A stretch of 17,900 bases of DNA from Balneolales bacterium (GTDB lineage Bacteria > Bacteroidota > Rhodothermia > Balneolales > Balneolaceae). The position numbers were made by a program, and so were the translations under genes. The notes below the pieces were generated by a model. The model had not been told where the DNA came from, ran no database searches, and saw nothing but the letters and a program-made list of their open reading frames with translations. Position 1 is the first letter of the stretch. Each line of letters starts with the position of its first letter. Shown piece by piece: positions 7,401-13,951 of this stretch. Location of the stretch: NCBI GenBank assembly GCA_030830725.1, contig JAURMN010000046.1:1-17900 (forward strand). Direction: 5' to 3'.

Positions 7401-9017
7401 CATGAAGGGAGATGTCAATTCAATGGCAATAGGCGGAGGAATCAGTGCAGTGGGCTTAAATACGTTCGGTTTTCGCCCCAGATAGGTCGTCAGATCGGTT
7501 ACCATCTCCTCTCGAATATAATCCAGAGGTGGATTGGTTACCTGGGCGAAATTCTGATAAAAATAATCATAGAGTAATCGGGGTTCATCCGAAAGAATCG
7601 CCGGTGGAGCGGTATCCCCCATGGACCCAATCGGCTCCTTACCGGTCATAATCATTGGAGCTAAAATCTGATCAATATCCTCTTTTGAATAGAGAAAAAG
7701 AGCTTTTTTATCCAGATGCTCCGCCTCTTTTGGGGGGAGTGGAATGCGTTCATCCGGATAGACACAAGAAATGAGTCGAGCATCAAAGGTCGCCCCAAAG
7801 TTTTTGGCGTTTTGTGCCGGATCCTCAAAATTGATCCGGCCCGAGTCTATGTGCACTGACACGCCTCGTCCTGCACGTAGACTTCCTTTTTTACGAATAT
7901 CCGCTTCGTTAAGCTGGAAACTTCCGGCCTCGCTCGACAAATAAAACGTATCCTGGGTCATCGCCCAGCGACAGGGTCTAAATCCGTTGCGATCCAGTCT
8001 GGCTCCTATTCGAATTCCATCAGAAAATGAAAGTAAGGCTGGTCCGTCCCACGGTTCCAGTCCACGACTCCAGAGTTTATAAAACGAATCTTTTCGAGCC
8101 GCCGGAGGAACGGTAATGGCCAGAACTTCATCAATATCCGGCAGCGTCGATCGATACAAAAGCGCCTCTATCATCTCATTCAAGGATCCCGTATCTGAAA
8201 TCCCTGTTTTAGTCAACAATTCATCTTCCCGAAGCCCCAAATCTTTAGCTCGAGAATGTGACCAAGAGCGATTTCCAGAAATCGTATTAATCTCTCCATT
8301 GTGTGCGAGAAGACGAAATGGCTGCACTTTATCCCAAGCCGTTACCGTATTTGTAGAAAACCGACGATGGAATAGCGCGTATTGAGTTTTAAACTCGGGA
8401 TTCAACAAATCGGGATAAAATCGAGCTAAATCTGAGGACTTCGTAAGGGCTTTATAAACAATTGTATGGGTTGAAAGAGAAACAAAGAAGAATTCCTTGT
8501 AAATGCCCTGTGCGCGTTCTTTAATGCGTGTCACCTGACGAGCTTGATAAAGGAGTTTATCAAAAGAAGCCCGTGTCCGGCAATGTGCAGGACGCTTGAT
8601 AAATGCCTGGACCATTCCGGGTCGAATGGCTTCCGCGATAGGACCCAAAATGTGGTCGTTTGTCGGCACCTTCCGATAATCATAGACCTCCAGCTCAAAA
8701 AAGCGAAAGGTTTCCTCAAAAATCTGTAGCGCTTTAGCCTTTCTTTCCGGATCTGATGGAGTAAACAGACTGGCTACAGCAAAGTGTTCCGAGTCATAGC
8801 CAAAAAGCTCAAAAGGGATCTCGGTGAGAATTCCAGTTCCATCACCGGTTTGATTATCCCAGGAACATGCACCCCGGTGCTCCACACACTCTAAAGCTTG
8901 GAGAGCCTGTTGTAAGATCGAATGAGAACGTTCTTTTTTAAGATTAACCAAAAACCCAACCCCGCATGCACTTCTTTCGGGTTGTTCACTGAGACGAATT
9001 AATTCCTCTTTATTCAT
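4374..9017 (-). CDS. gltB: Glutamate synthase large subunit (GltB / ferredoxin-type GltS)
   Basis: Moves the amide group of glutamine onto 2-oxoglutarate to form two glutamates. Full length, 1547 residues. The N-terminal glutamine amidotransferase begins at Cys18 (SACGVGF), implying a short propeptide of 17 residues that is removed to expose the nucleophile. A central domain leads to the FMN-binding synthase domain (GSGAMSFGAISAEAQ at about 860; GGDGGTGAASISS further on). The 3Fe-4S ligands are Cys1104, Cys1110 and Cys1115 in GCIMARICEKNTCP. A C-terminal GXGXG beta-helix domain runs from about 1311 (GSAGQGFG) to about 1430 (GMTGGQLYVY). No gltD lies next to it, so the electron donor may be ferredoxin or a GltD encoded elsewhere. 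It is transcribed alone, away from the lipase gene, and its last 73 bases overlap the convergent gene. The ATG at 9017 has no clear ribosome binding site. Confidence 0.96.
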   Translation of the reverse strand: MNKEELIRLSEQPERSACGVGFLVNLKKERSHSILQQALQALECVEHRGACSWDNQTGDGTGILTEIPFELFGYDSEHFAVASLFTPSDPERKAKALQIFEETFRFFELEVYDYRKVPTNDHILGPIAEAIRPGMVQAFIKRPAHCRTRASFDKLLYQARQVTRIKERAQGIYKEFFFVSLSTHTIVYKALTKSSDLARFYPDLLNPEFKTQYALFHRRFSTNTVTAWDKVQPFRLLAHNGEINTISGNRSWSHSRAKDLGLREDELLTKTGISDTGSLNEMIEALLYRSTLPDIDEVLAITVPPAARKDSFYKLWSRGLEPWDGPALLSFSDGIRIGARLDRNGFRPCRWAMTQDTFYLSSEAGSFQLNEADIRKKGSLRAGRGVSVHIDSGRINFEDPAQNAKNFGATFDARLISCVYPDERIPLPPKEAEHLDKKALFLYSKEDIDQILAPMIMTGKEPIGSMGDTAPPAILSDEPRLLYDYFYQNFAQVTNPPLDYIREEMVTDLTTYLGRKPNVFKPTALIPPPIAIELTSPFMTLAQFRAVKARTDSALAHDDVRSGVISMTYERKKGAEGLQNALDRIEQEAMELVAKGISILILSDEKSTFEELPVPALLALRVVVNHLNQKGEKLAASVVMHTAEVRNTHQASSLIGFGATAVCPYLALEIARYEANRAWDDLSADQRETNLIHAFEQGLLKVMSKMGISVSRSYQSSKLFTAIGLDKAMAKTFFPGVPAFLGGLTLEDLAIAQERRMSFAESIMAGNPAEFTFRSYQFKEQNKGLEGERHAMTAARSKLIHELVQNSTFSLKDIGLYEEYLKVEENSGPFHVRDLFGIQKADQTLRLEDVEPASQIMKRFGSGAMSFGAISAEAQRDIFLAMKEIGGRSNSGEGGENPYYYTNGVSATAKQIASARFGVTAEYLMAGNEFQIKIAQGAKPGEGGQLMGIKVTADIARARHSVPGRDLISPPPLHDIYSIEDLKELIYELKQLKPDVRVNVKLVSGAHIGMIAVGVAKAGADIIHVSGGDGGTGAASISSMKHAGLPWEFGLWEVHRTLVENKLRNDVILRTDGGLATGRDLVIAAILGAEEFEFGKLLLIAEGCIMARICEKNTCPRGIATHDPKFKAKYVGQKDHIVRLMQILAEDVRRHLALLGIPDLLSLVGRAELLTTNPRFSDLIAARNLDLSMFVQSSSLTTVGSEKTPNAKLTSSEKVLIKNSTVEISQPDHELKVLAKEPVSELNERLTQESGLLTSTPMNSVLELSITARDRAVGATLSGLIADRIRKQRLDWIEQGNDPVSFVSQDIPTIDVTFRGSAGQGFGVFMTQGLSFKLLGEANDSVGKSMSGGEISIRPVDGVRYAPHENAIIGNVALYGATAGSLFVNGMAGDRFAVRNSGAVAVVEGVGLHACEYMTGGTVVILGRTSENIGAGMTGGQLYVYLGREIQEEFSIRPFESARERLLDQVNGSFLEESALSASESTDLKQLLEFHNEKTDSPRAGRILANWTSEKNYFIKFLPLKLKDQVAEEEIPALSKSSASAVRSNSV

Positions 9018-9287
9018 ACCACATTACATAACTAAACGAATTTGACGGAAGACTAGATGATCTGGATTTGGCGATTCTAACTGCCCTGAAAAAAATCATA
9101 TTTACTATCTAAATAGTTAAATAATCTGGACGTATCAAGAAGGATTTGTGAAAGCTATCTTGAATAATATTGTTAATCTTATCCTTTAAATTAGAAAAGC
9201 GCTTTTATCGTGATGAAAAAAATTTTGATTTCAAACTCTTTGAGAATTCAATTACTCAACTGATTCGGATTAATTCTATTTTGCAAC
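9018..9287. other. AT-rich divergent intergenic region between gltB and the lipase gene
   Basis: This 270-base spacer must hold the promoters for gltB (leftward) and the lipase (rightward). I see no convincing sigma-70 or Bacteroidota -33/-7 pair. It contains an imperfect inverted repeat at 9104-9117 (ACTAT, four bases, ATAGT), with outer T/A-rich arms that nearly match, and a perfect palindrome at 9195-9206. Two very short frames on the plus strand follow plausible starts. One is a 13-codon frame at 9148-9189 preceded by AAGAAGGA. The other, at 9213-9263, would give MKKILISNSLRIQLLN and stops 24 bases before the lipase ATG. Either could be a leader peptide, but chance is as likely. Confidence 0.5.
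9195..9206. promoter_or_regulatory. Perfect 12-base palindrome, possible LacI-type operator
   Basis: AAAAGCGCTTTT is perfectly self-complementary, with a central GCGC. Operators of LacI/CcpA-family repressors are usually palindromes with a central CG flanked by A and T runs, which this resembles. It lies 81 bases before the lipase ATG and 178 bases before the gltB ATG on the other strand, so either gene could be the target. No LacI-family regulator is encoded in the window. A palindrome of this length can also occur by chance in AT-rich DNA. Confidence 0.3.
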
Positions 9288-10148
9288 ATGGTAAAACTTC
9301 CAGATCCACAACTCTATTTCAATAAATACAAGCTGGTCTCCTTTCCCCAGCCGGATATCGTGCAATTGCGTCATCCTGTGCTGCTTTGCCATGGATACGC
9401 GGCGATTGCCGGATTAATTACCCCCTCACCTTTGCAGGATCCCTGCATGATTTTGCGGACTCACGGAGTCATTGCCTTTGCGCCGAATATTGTTCCCTAT
9501 GCACGCATTGAAACGCGTGCTGAGGAGTGGATTGAGCGCATGAAAGAGCTCAAAAATCAACATGGTTTCGAAAAATTCAATGTAGTGGCACATAGTATGG
9601 GGGGATTGGATATACGCTACGCTTTACATCGACTGGGTGCCGATTCGCATATTGCCAGTCTTACGACGATCGCAAGTCCCCATCAAGGCTCTCCCTTGGC
9701 TAATTTTGTGCTCAGTACCCCGGATAAGGTCAAAGAGCAGCTCGGTAGTTTTTTTGACTGGTTGGGTGATCGCTTATATCCATCCGAAAAAAGTGATTCG
9801 GTGGCCGCAGTTGAACAACTTACTCCCGAATATCTGACGAGTGAGTTTAATCCTACAATTACGGATCATCCCGATGTAATCTATCTCTCCTACTCAGCCG
9901 CCGTGGGGAAAGGCACCAAAGCCCCATTGAACCCCATTTATCGGTTTCAAAACCATTATATCTTTGAACGAGAAGGGAAAAATGATGCTTTTGTGTCGGT
10001 CCAAAGCTCAAAATGGGGAGAGCATCTCGATATCAAACCGATTTCCCATCTTGAGCAGATGGGGATTCGGGTTGTTTCGGATCGTAAACCCTTAGTACGG
10101 GAATTCTGGCTTGAACTGGCTCGTGAATTGGCTTCAAGAGGATTGTAA
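9288..10148 (+). CDS. Alpha/beta-hydrolase, triacylglycerol lipase-like esterase
   Basis: Predicted serine ester hydrolase of 286 residues. The oxyanion-hole motif is VLLCHGY (His35-Gly36). The nucleophile elbow is AHSMGG with Ser103, followed by LTTIASPHQGSPLA, a stretch typical of bacterial lipases of the Pseudomonas/Burkholderia kind. The acid is probably Asp233 in GKNDAFVSVQSSKWGEHLD and the base His254 in PISHLEQMG. The DAFVSVQSS-WG segment in those lipases is near a calcium site, but I cannot assign ligands with confidence. There is no N-terminal signal peptide, unlike secreted lipases, so it may act in the cytoplasm or leave by another route. It is a single gene: divergent from gltB and convergent with surE, whose stop is only 12 bases away. 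Substrate is unknown; a phospholipase or wax/polyester esterase is possible. Confidence 0.85.
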   Translation: MVKLPDPQLYFNKYKLVSFPQPDIVQLRHPVLLCHGYAAIAGLITPSPLQDPCMILRTHGVIAFAPNIVPYARIETRAEEWIERMKELKNQHGFEKFNVVAHSMGGLDIRYALHRLGADSHIASLTTIASPHQGSPLANFVLSTPDKVKEQLGSFFDWLGDRLYPSEKSDSVAAVEQLTPEYLTSEFNPTITDHPDVIYLSYSAAVGKGTKAPLNPIYRFQNHYIFEREGKNDAFVSVQSSKWGEHLDIKPISHLEQMGIRVVSDRKPLVREFWLELARELASRGL

Positions 10149-10160
10149 AGAAACCTCCCG

Positions 10161-10988
10161 TTACAGTTCAACCCCTCCCAAATCCCGAAGTAATCGATAC
10201 GCTGTCAGATCATATTGAATCGGCGTAACCGTAGCAAACCCCTTTTCCAACCACGAAATATCGTTATCCTCACCTTCGTCCAACAGCTGAAACTTCCCGG
10301 TCAACCAGTAATAAGAACGATTTGCCGGATCCATACGCCCCACAAACTCTTCGATGTAACGTGAATTTGCCTGACGAGCCCATTTGAGCCCCTTTAACGG
10401 ACCAGCAGGGGCATTTACGTTCAACGTGACCCCCATCGGCAACCCATGATTGAGGACATACCCGATTACTTTTCGAGCCGCATCCTTTGCACCGCTGAGA
10501 TCTGCGTCCTCATCAAAATCGAGACAGCTCACGGCAATTGACGGAGTCCCTAATATCGTACCCTCGGTAGCCGCGCTCACGGTGCCTGAATAGAGAATAT
10601 TGATTCCTGCATTAGACCCATGGTTAATCCCGCTTACCACTAAATCCGGCTTTCGATTCAAAAGTTCATTGTGTGCCAATTTTACCGAATCAGCAGGTGT
10701 ACCGGTAATGGCCTGGCCGCTAAATCGATTATCGACCATAAAGGCTCGTGCTCGAAGAGGTACGTTGACCGTAATAGCATGTCCAACAGCACTTTGCTGG
10801 CGATCCGGAGCCACAATTTCCACATCGCCAAATTCGTCACTAACCTCGGCCAACGCTTTGATTCCAGGAGAGAAAATCCCGTCATCATTACTGACCAAAA
10901 TCAGGGGTTTATGGATTTTTTGGTCAGTTTGGCTACGCTGAAAAGTATGGCCTTCTTCGGGAGTTTGTTCACTCATTGGATTACTCAT
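10161..10988 (-). CDS. surE: 5'/3'-nucleotidase SurE
   Basis: Metal-dependent phosphatase acting on nucleoside monophosphates and short polyphosphates, linked to stationary-phase survival. Metal ligands fit the E. coli pattern: Asp35 and Asp36 in LILVSNDDGIFSPGI, Ser66 in APDRQQSAVGHAIT and Asn122 in SGINHGSNAG, followed by the ILYSGTVSAATEG signature. Length 275 is normal except for about 27 extra polar residues before the first strand. The start at 10988 overlaps the end of panB by eight bases; an ATG four codons later (10976) would avoid the overlap and remove only four residues. It is the last gene of the six-gene minus-strand block and ends tail to tail with the lipase gene, with no visible terminator hairpin in the 12-base gap. 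Confidence 0.95.
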   Translation of the reverse strand: MSNPMSEQTPEEGHTFQRSQTDQKIHKPLILVSNDDGIFSPGIKALAEVSDEFGDVEIVAPDRQQSAVGHAITVNVPLRARAFMVDNRFSGQAITGTPADSVKLAHNELLNRKPDLVVSGINHGSNAGINILYSGTVSAATEGTILGTPSIAVSCLDFDEDADLSGAKDAARKVIGYVLNHGLPMGVTLNVNAPAGPLKGLKWARQANSRYIEEFVGRMDPANRSYYWLTGKFQLLDEGEDNDISWLEKGFATVTPIQYDLTAYRLLRDLGGVEL

Positions 10989-11808
10989 AATGCTCTTGAT
11001 CGTTCGGAAAATCGAGATTCTTTACATCGGCAACGTATTGCTTTACCGCACCCGTCATGATCTCGTGCAGATCGGCATAGCGTCTCAAAAACCGTGGAGA
11101 AAAGCCATGATTAAGCCCTAACATGTCATGGACTACCAAAACCTGTCCGTCACATCCCGTGCCGGCTCCAATCCCAATCGTTGGAATTCCCACAGAAGAA
11201 GTGACCGTTTCCGCCAGTTTAGCCGGGATCTTTTCCAGAACAATGGCAAAAGCACCGGCTTGTTCCAGTCGCTTGGCATCATCCAGTAAACGATCCGCTT
11301 CGGCCTGTTCCTTGGCACGGACTTTATAGGTACCAAATTGATAGATGCTTTGAGGCGTCAATCCCAAGTGACCCATTACCGGAATTCCGGCCTCGACAAT
11401 ACGTTTAACAGTTTCTGTAATCGATTGTCCGCCTTCGAGTTTAACAGCATGAGCTCCTGCCTCTTTCATCAGGCGTCCTGCATTACGAAGAGCTTCTCTT
11501 CCCGTCACCTGATAACTCATAAATGGCATATCAGCAATCACCAGTGCTCTATTCACACCCCTAACAACGCTTGCGGTATGATAGATCATCTGATCCAAAG
11601 TCATCGGAATCGTCGTGTCATGCCCGGCCATCACATTGGATGCCGAATCCCCTACCAGTAAGACATCAATACCGGCCTGATCCAAAATTTTGGCCATGGT
11701 AAAATCATAAGCCGTCAGCATGCTGATTTTCTCGCCGGCCTGCTTCATCTCCACAATGGTGCGCGTAGTCACCTTTGATGCGGACTGTCCGGGAAACCGG
11801 GTACTCAT
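10981..11808 (-). CDS. panB: 3-methyl-2-oxobutanoate hydroxymethyltransferase
   Basis: Makes ketopantoate from 2-oxoisovalerate and methylene-tetrahydrofolate, the first committed step to pantothenate and CoA. The 275-residue protein has the expected magnesium ligands: Asp54 in LLVGDSASNVMAGHDTT, Asp93 in VIADMPFMSY and Glu125 in AVKLEGG. The catalytic Glu192 lies in IVLEKIP, and the PTIGIGAGTGCDGQVLV signature follows. These positions are offset by 9 to 11 residues from those of the E. coli enzyme, so the barrel is intact. Its ATG overlaps the fabZ stop by four bases (ATGA), and its stop is overlapped by surE, so the three distal genes are translationally linked. No panC or panD is next to it; coaBC, downstream in the pathway, lies 7 kb away in this window. 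Confidence 0.96.
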   Translation of the reverse strand: MSTRFPGQSASKVTTRTIVEMKQAGEKISMLTAYDFTMAKILDQAGIDVLLVGDSASNVMAGHDTTIPMTLDQMIYHTASVVRGVNRALVIADMPFMSYQVTGREALRNAGRLMKEAGAHAVKLEGGQSITETVKRIVEAGIPVMGHLGLTPQSIYQFGTYKVRAKEQAEADRLLDDAKRLEQAGAFAIVLEKIPAKLAETVTSSVGIPTIGIGAGTGCDGQVLVVHDMLGLNHGFSPRFLRRYADLHEIMTGAVKQYVADVKNLDFPNDQEHYE

Positions 11809-12257
11809 GCATTCTCCCGATTCACAATCGCTGCCGACGCCTGAAGCTCACAAGCTACCTCTCCATCCACCATGGCCTCTCCTTCCATTGTTACAAAATT
11901 ACGACGCTGATTCACCAAGCGTACATGCAGATGAAGCACGTCCCCAGGCACCACTGAACGTCGAAATTTCGCATTCGTAATGCCTGTAAAGACAATCAGA
12001 CTCTTTTGAGGATCTTCTACTTTGGTTTTCATCATCATAATACATCCCGCCTGAGCAAGAGCTTCCACTTGCAGAACACCCGGCATGAGAGGAGCACCAG
12101 GAAAGTGTCCGTTAAAAAATTCCTCATTCACGGTTACATTTTTAACAGCATGAATAGAATCCTCACCCACTTCTACTACTCGGTCCACGAGTAGAAATGG
12201 ATAACGGTGTGGCAGATAGGATTTAATCTCTTCGATGGTCATGATAGGCGTTGACAT
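11805..12257 (-). CDS. fabZ: 3-hydroxyacyl-[acyl-carrier-protein] dehydratase FabZ
   Basis: Dehydrates 3-hydroxyacyl-ACP during fatty-acid elongation. The 150-residue single hot-dog domain begins with MTIEEIKSYLPHRYPFLLVD, has the catalytic His51 in FFNGHFPGAPLMPGVL and Glu65 in VEALAQAG, and continues with FTGITNAKFRRSVVPGD. It is a stand-alone protein. In many Bacteroidota FabZ is fused to the C-terminus of LpxC; here the preceding gene is menG, with only 28 bases between, so no LpxC domain is present. A second, fused copy could exist elsewhere in the genome. The distal end overlaps panB by four bases. Upstream of the ATG I see no strong ribosome binding site. Confidence 0.96.
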   Translation of the reverse strand: MSTPIMTIEEIKSYLPHRYPFLLVDRVVEVGEDSIHAVKNVTVNEEFFNGHFPGAPLMPGVLQVEALAQAGCIMMMKTKVEDPQKSLIVFTGITNAKFRRSVVPGDVLHLHVRLVNQRRNFVTMEGEAMVDGEVACELQASAAIVNRENA

Positions 12258-12285
12258 GGCTTTTCGTTTGATTCAATGATTTCAA

Positions 12286-12975
12286 TTACTTCACAATTCC
12301 CACATAAACATACGCAATTCCTCCGGTGAGACGAACTGCACGCTGCGAAGAAAACACACCGGCCTGTTCCATTAATCTCAAAAAGGACTTTCCTGCCGGA
12401 AATTTCGCACTAGTTTCAGGAAGATAGGTATAGGCATCACGATTCCCGCTCAACCAACCTCCTACTGTGGGCATGATGACTTTGGAATAAAAACGGAATA
12501 AGTACCCAAACGGCCCAGTAGGTTGACCAAATTCAAGGACCACTACCCGACCACCCGAACGAACCACGCGCCCCATTTCTTTTAGCGCGATTACCGGCTT
12601 ATCCACGTTACGAATGCCAAAAGCAATACTCGAAACGTCAAATTCATTGTCACCGTAAGGCAAATCCATAGCATCTGCAATCTCGAAACGGATATCCAAG
12701 CCCTCTTTGGTAGCCTTTCCTGGTGCATGATCAATCATTTCCTTGCAAAAATCGGTTCCAACCACTGTTCCGTCTTTCCCAACACGCTTCTTAAATCGAA
12801 TGGCTAAGTCGCCTGTGCCCGTAGCACAGTCCAAAACGCGATCCCCTGCAGAAGCCCCACTCTCTTTGACGGTTTTCCGCCTCCAGGAATGATCTACCCC
12901 CAACGAGAGCACCCGGTTGATCAGATCATACCGATCGGCGATATCGGCAAACATTACCCGTACTTGTTCACTCAT
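12286..12975 (-). CDS. menG: Demethylmenaquinone methyltransferase (UbiE/MenG)
   Basis: SAM-dependent C-methyltransferase that completes menaquinone synthesis at the membrane. In 229 residues it shows MFADIADRYDLINRVLSLGVDHSWRR in pieces typical of the family. The SAM-binding motif VLDCATGTGDLA lies at about residues 47-58, then SSIAFGIRNV and the post-motif RVVRSGGRVVVLEFG. The terminal signature LTGGIAYVYVGIVK is near-invariant in UbiE/MenG. No ubiquinone genes are nearby; with the Bacteroidota-like setting menaquinone is the likelier substrate, which is inference. It lies between the histidine phosphatase gene (32-base gap) and fabZ (28-base gap) in the minus-strand block. Confidence 0.95.
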   Translation of the reverse strand: MSEQVRVMFADIADRYDLINRVLSLGVDHSWRRKTVKESGASAGDRVLDCATGTGDLAIRFKKRVGKDGTVVGTDFCKEMIDHAPGKATKEGLDIRFEIADAMDLPYGDNEFDVSSIAFGIRNVDKPVIALKEMGRVVRSGGRVVVLEFGQPTGPFGYLFRFYSKVIMPTVGGWLSGNRDAYTYLPETSAKFPAGKSFLRLMEQAGVFSSQRAVRLTGGIAYVYVGIVK

Positions 12976-13007
12976 TAAATCTTACCCTTATGCTGGATGA
13001 TTTTAGA

Positions 13008-13814
13008 TTATTTCTTAGAACTTGTTGATGGATCTGAGAAGTGACCCGAATTCACAAGATGATCAATTTGGTTAATGAACACCGATTCCACAGATCCGGT
13101 TCCGAGTAACGGATCATCCTGTACTTCTGTGTTCGTTTTTTTTGGGAAAAGTGTCCACTTCACATAATTCAGGCCAGCATTATGGTGTTCAATTCGATGC
13201 ATCCCTTCCAGACCATACCCCAACCACTTGGACAGTAGTACCCGGATGAGCCGACCATGCAGAACAAATACAAATATGGAATGTTTTTTGTGCTCCAGTG
13301 CATGTAAAATGGAATAAATCTGACGGTTAGCACGCTCGTAAACTTGCACGGGAGATTCTCCCGATTCGGCCGCCATGTGAATCTCCCCATTCTTCCAGCT
13401 GGTCACCAATTCATATAAATCACTCGTTTTATCCTCCACCAGTGCTCCTTCCAACACGCCAAAATCCATTTCATCCAAATCACAATGGGGTCTTGGATAC
13501 TTTCGGGTATCCAATCCCAGGTGGGTCACAATGGTTTCAGCGGTTTGCCTGGCTCTAAGGAGGCTACTGGAATACACAACCTGAGGAGTGTAACGCGCAA
13601 GAGCACCGGCTACCTGTCTGGCTTGCCTGAATCCTGTTTCGTTTAGAGGGGCATCAATTCCCCGACCCTGAACTCTGTTCAGACGGTTATATTCCGTTTG
13701 TCCGTGACGTACCAAGAAGAGGTGTTTTACTGCAGAGGGATCAGAAAAGCTCAAAACGTAACTATCGATTCGCGTAACAGGTGAGTGTGACAAATAAAAT
13801 GTCGTATTATGCAA
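13008..13814 (-). CDS. Histidine phosphatase family protein (phosphoglycerate mutase-like), start uncertain
   Basis: Member of the branch-1 histidine phosphatase superfamily. The phosphorylated His is His37 in LFLVRHGQTEYN, numbered from the first possible start. The motif VVYSSSLLRARQTAETI follows, then the acid region DEMDFGVLEG, and the second active-site His186 in FVLHGRLIRVLLSKW. The domain ends at about residue 225; a 40-residue tail closes the protein. Specific function is open: phosphoglycerate mutase, alpha-ribazole phosphatase (CobC) or a broad phosphatase are all possible. The frame is open back to an in-frame TGA at 13914-13916 but contains no ATG or GTG before the RHG motif. Candidate starts are TTG at 13814, 13793 and 13754; the last gives the most usual N-terminus, with the RHG 16 residues in. 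None has a good ribosome binding site. Confidence 0.85.
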   Translation of the reverse strand: MHNTTFYLSHSPVTRIDSYVLSFSDPSAVKHLFLVRHGQTEYNRLNRVQGRGIDAPLNETGFRQARQVAGALARYTPQVVYSSSLLRARQTAETIVTHLGLDTRKYPRPHCDLDEMDFGVLEGALVEDKTSDLYELVTSWKNGEIHMAAESGESPVQVYERANRQIYSILHALEHKKHSIFVFVLHGRLIRVLLSKWLGYGLEGMHRIEHHNAGLNYVKWTLFPKKTNTEVQDDPLLGTGSVESVFINQIDHLVNSGHFSDPSTSSKK

Positions 13815-13878
13815 CAGAAAACGTGACTGGCACTTCCGTTGCTGGACAGTTTGAAGATACGAAACTTCTTGTCTCCGT

Positions 13879-13938
13879 CCGCCCGAGATTATGGTTAACC
13901 AACCGTCTTCAGCTCATTCCTCACCAGCCGCCCGAGAT
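13879..13938. repeat. 11-base direct repeat between comF and the histidine phosphatase gene
   Basis: CCGCCCGAGAT occurs at 13879-13889 and again at 13928-13938, 49 bases apart. Beside the second copy, TCACCAGCCGCC at 13921-13932 echoes the very end of comF (TCACCAGCC at 13952-13960 followed by CAGCCGCC), as if the last codons of comF had been partly duplicated downstream. The 137-base gap here is the largest inside an otherwise compact gene block. It may record a small rearrangement. Confidence 0.45.
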
Positions 13939-13951
13939 GGGTCACATCGTT

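Noticed and set aside
9278..9284. TATTTTG just before the lipase ATG, resembling a Bacteroidota -7 box
   Set aside because: It lacks one base of the TAnnTTTG form, has no TTTG at the right distance upstream, and would leave almost no leader.
10149..10160. Terminator between the convergent lipase and surE genes
   Set aside because: The 12-base gap has no hairpin or T run; nothing supports a call.
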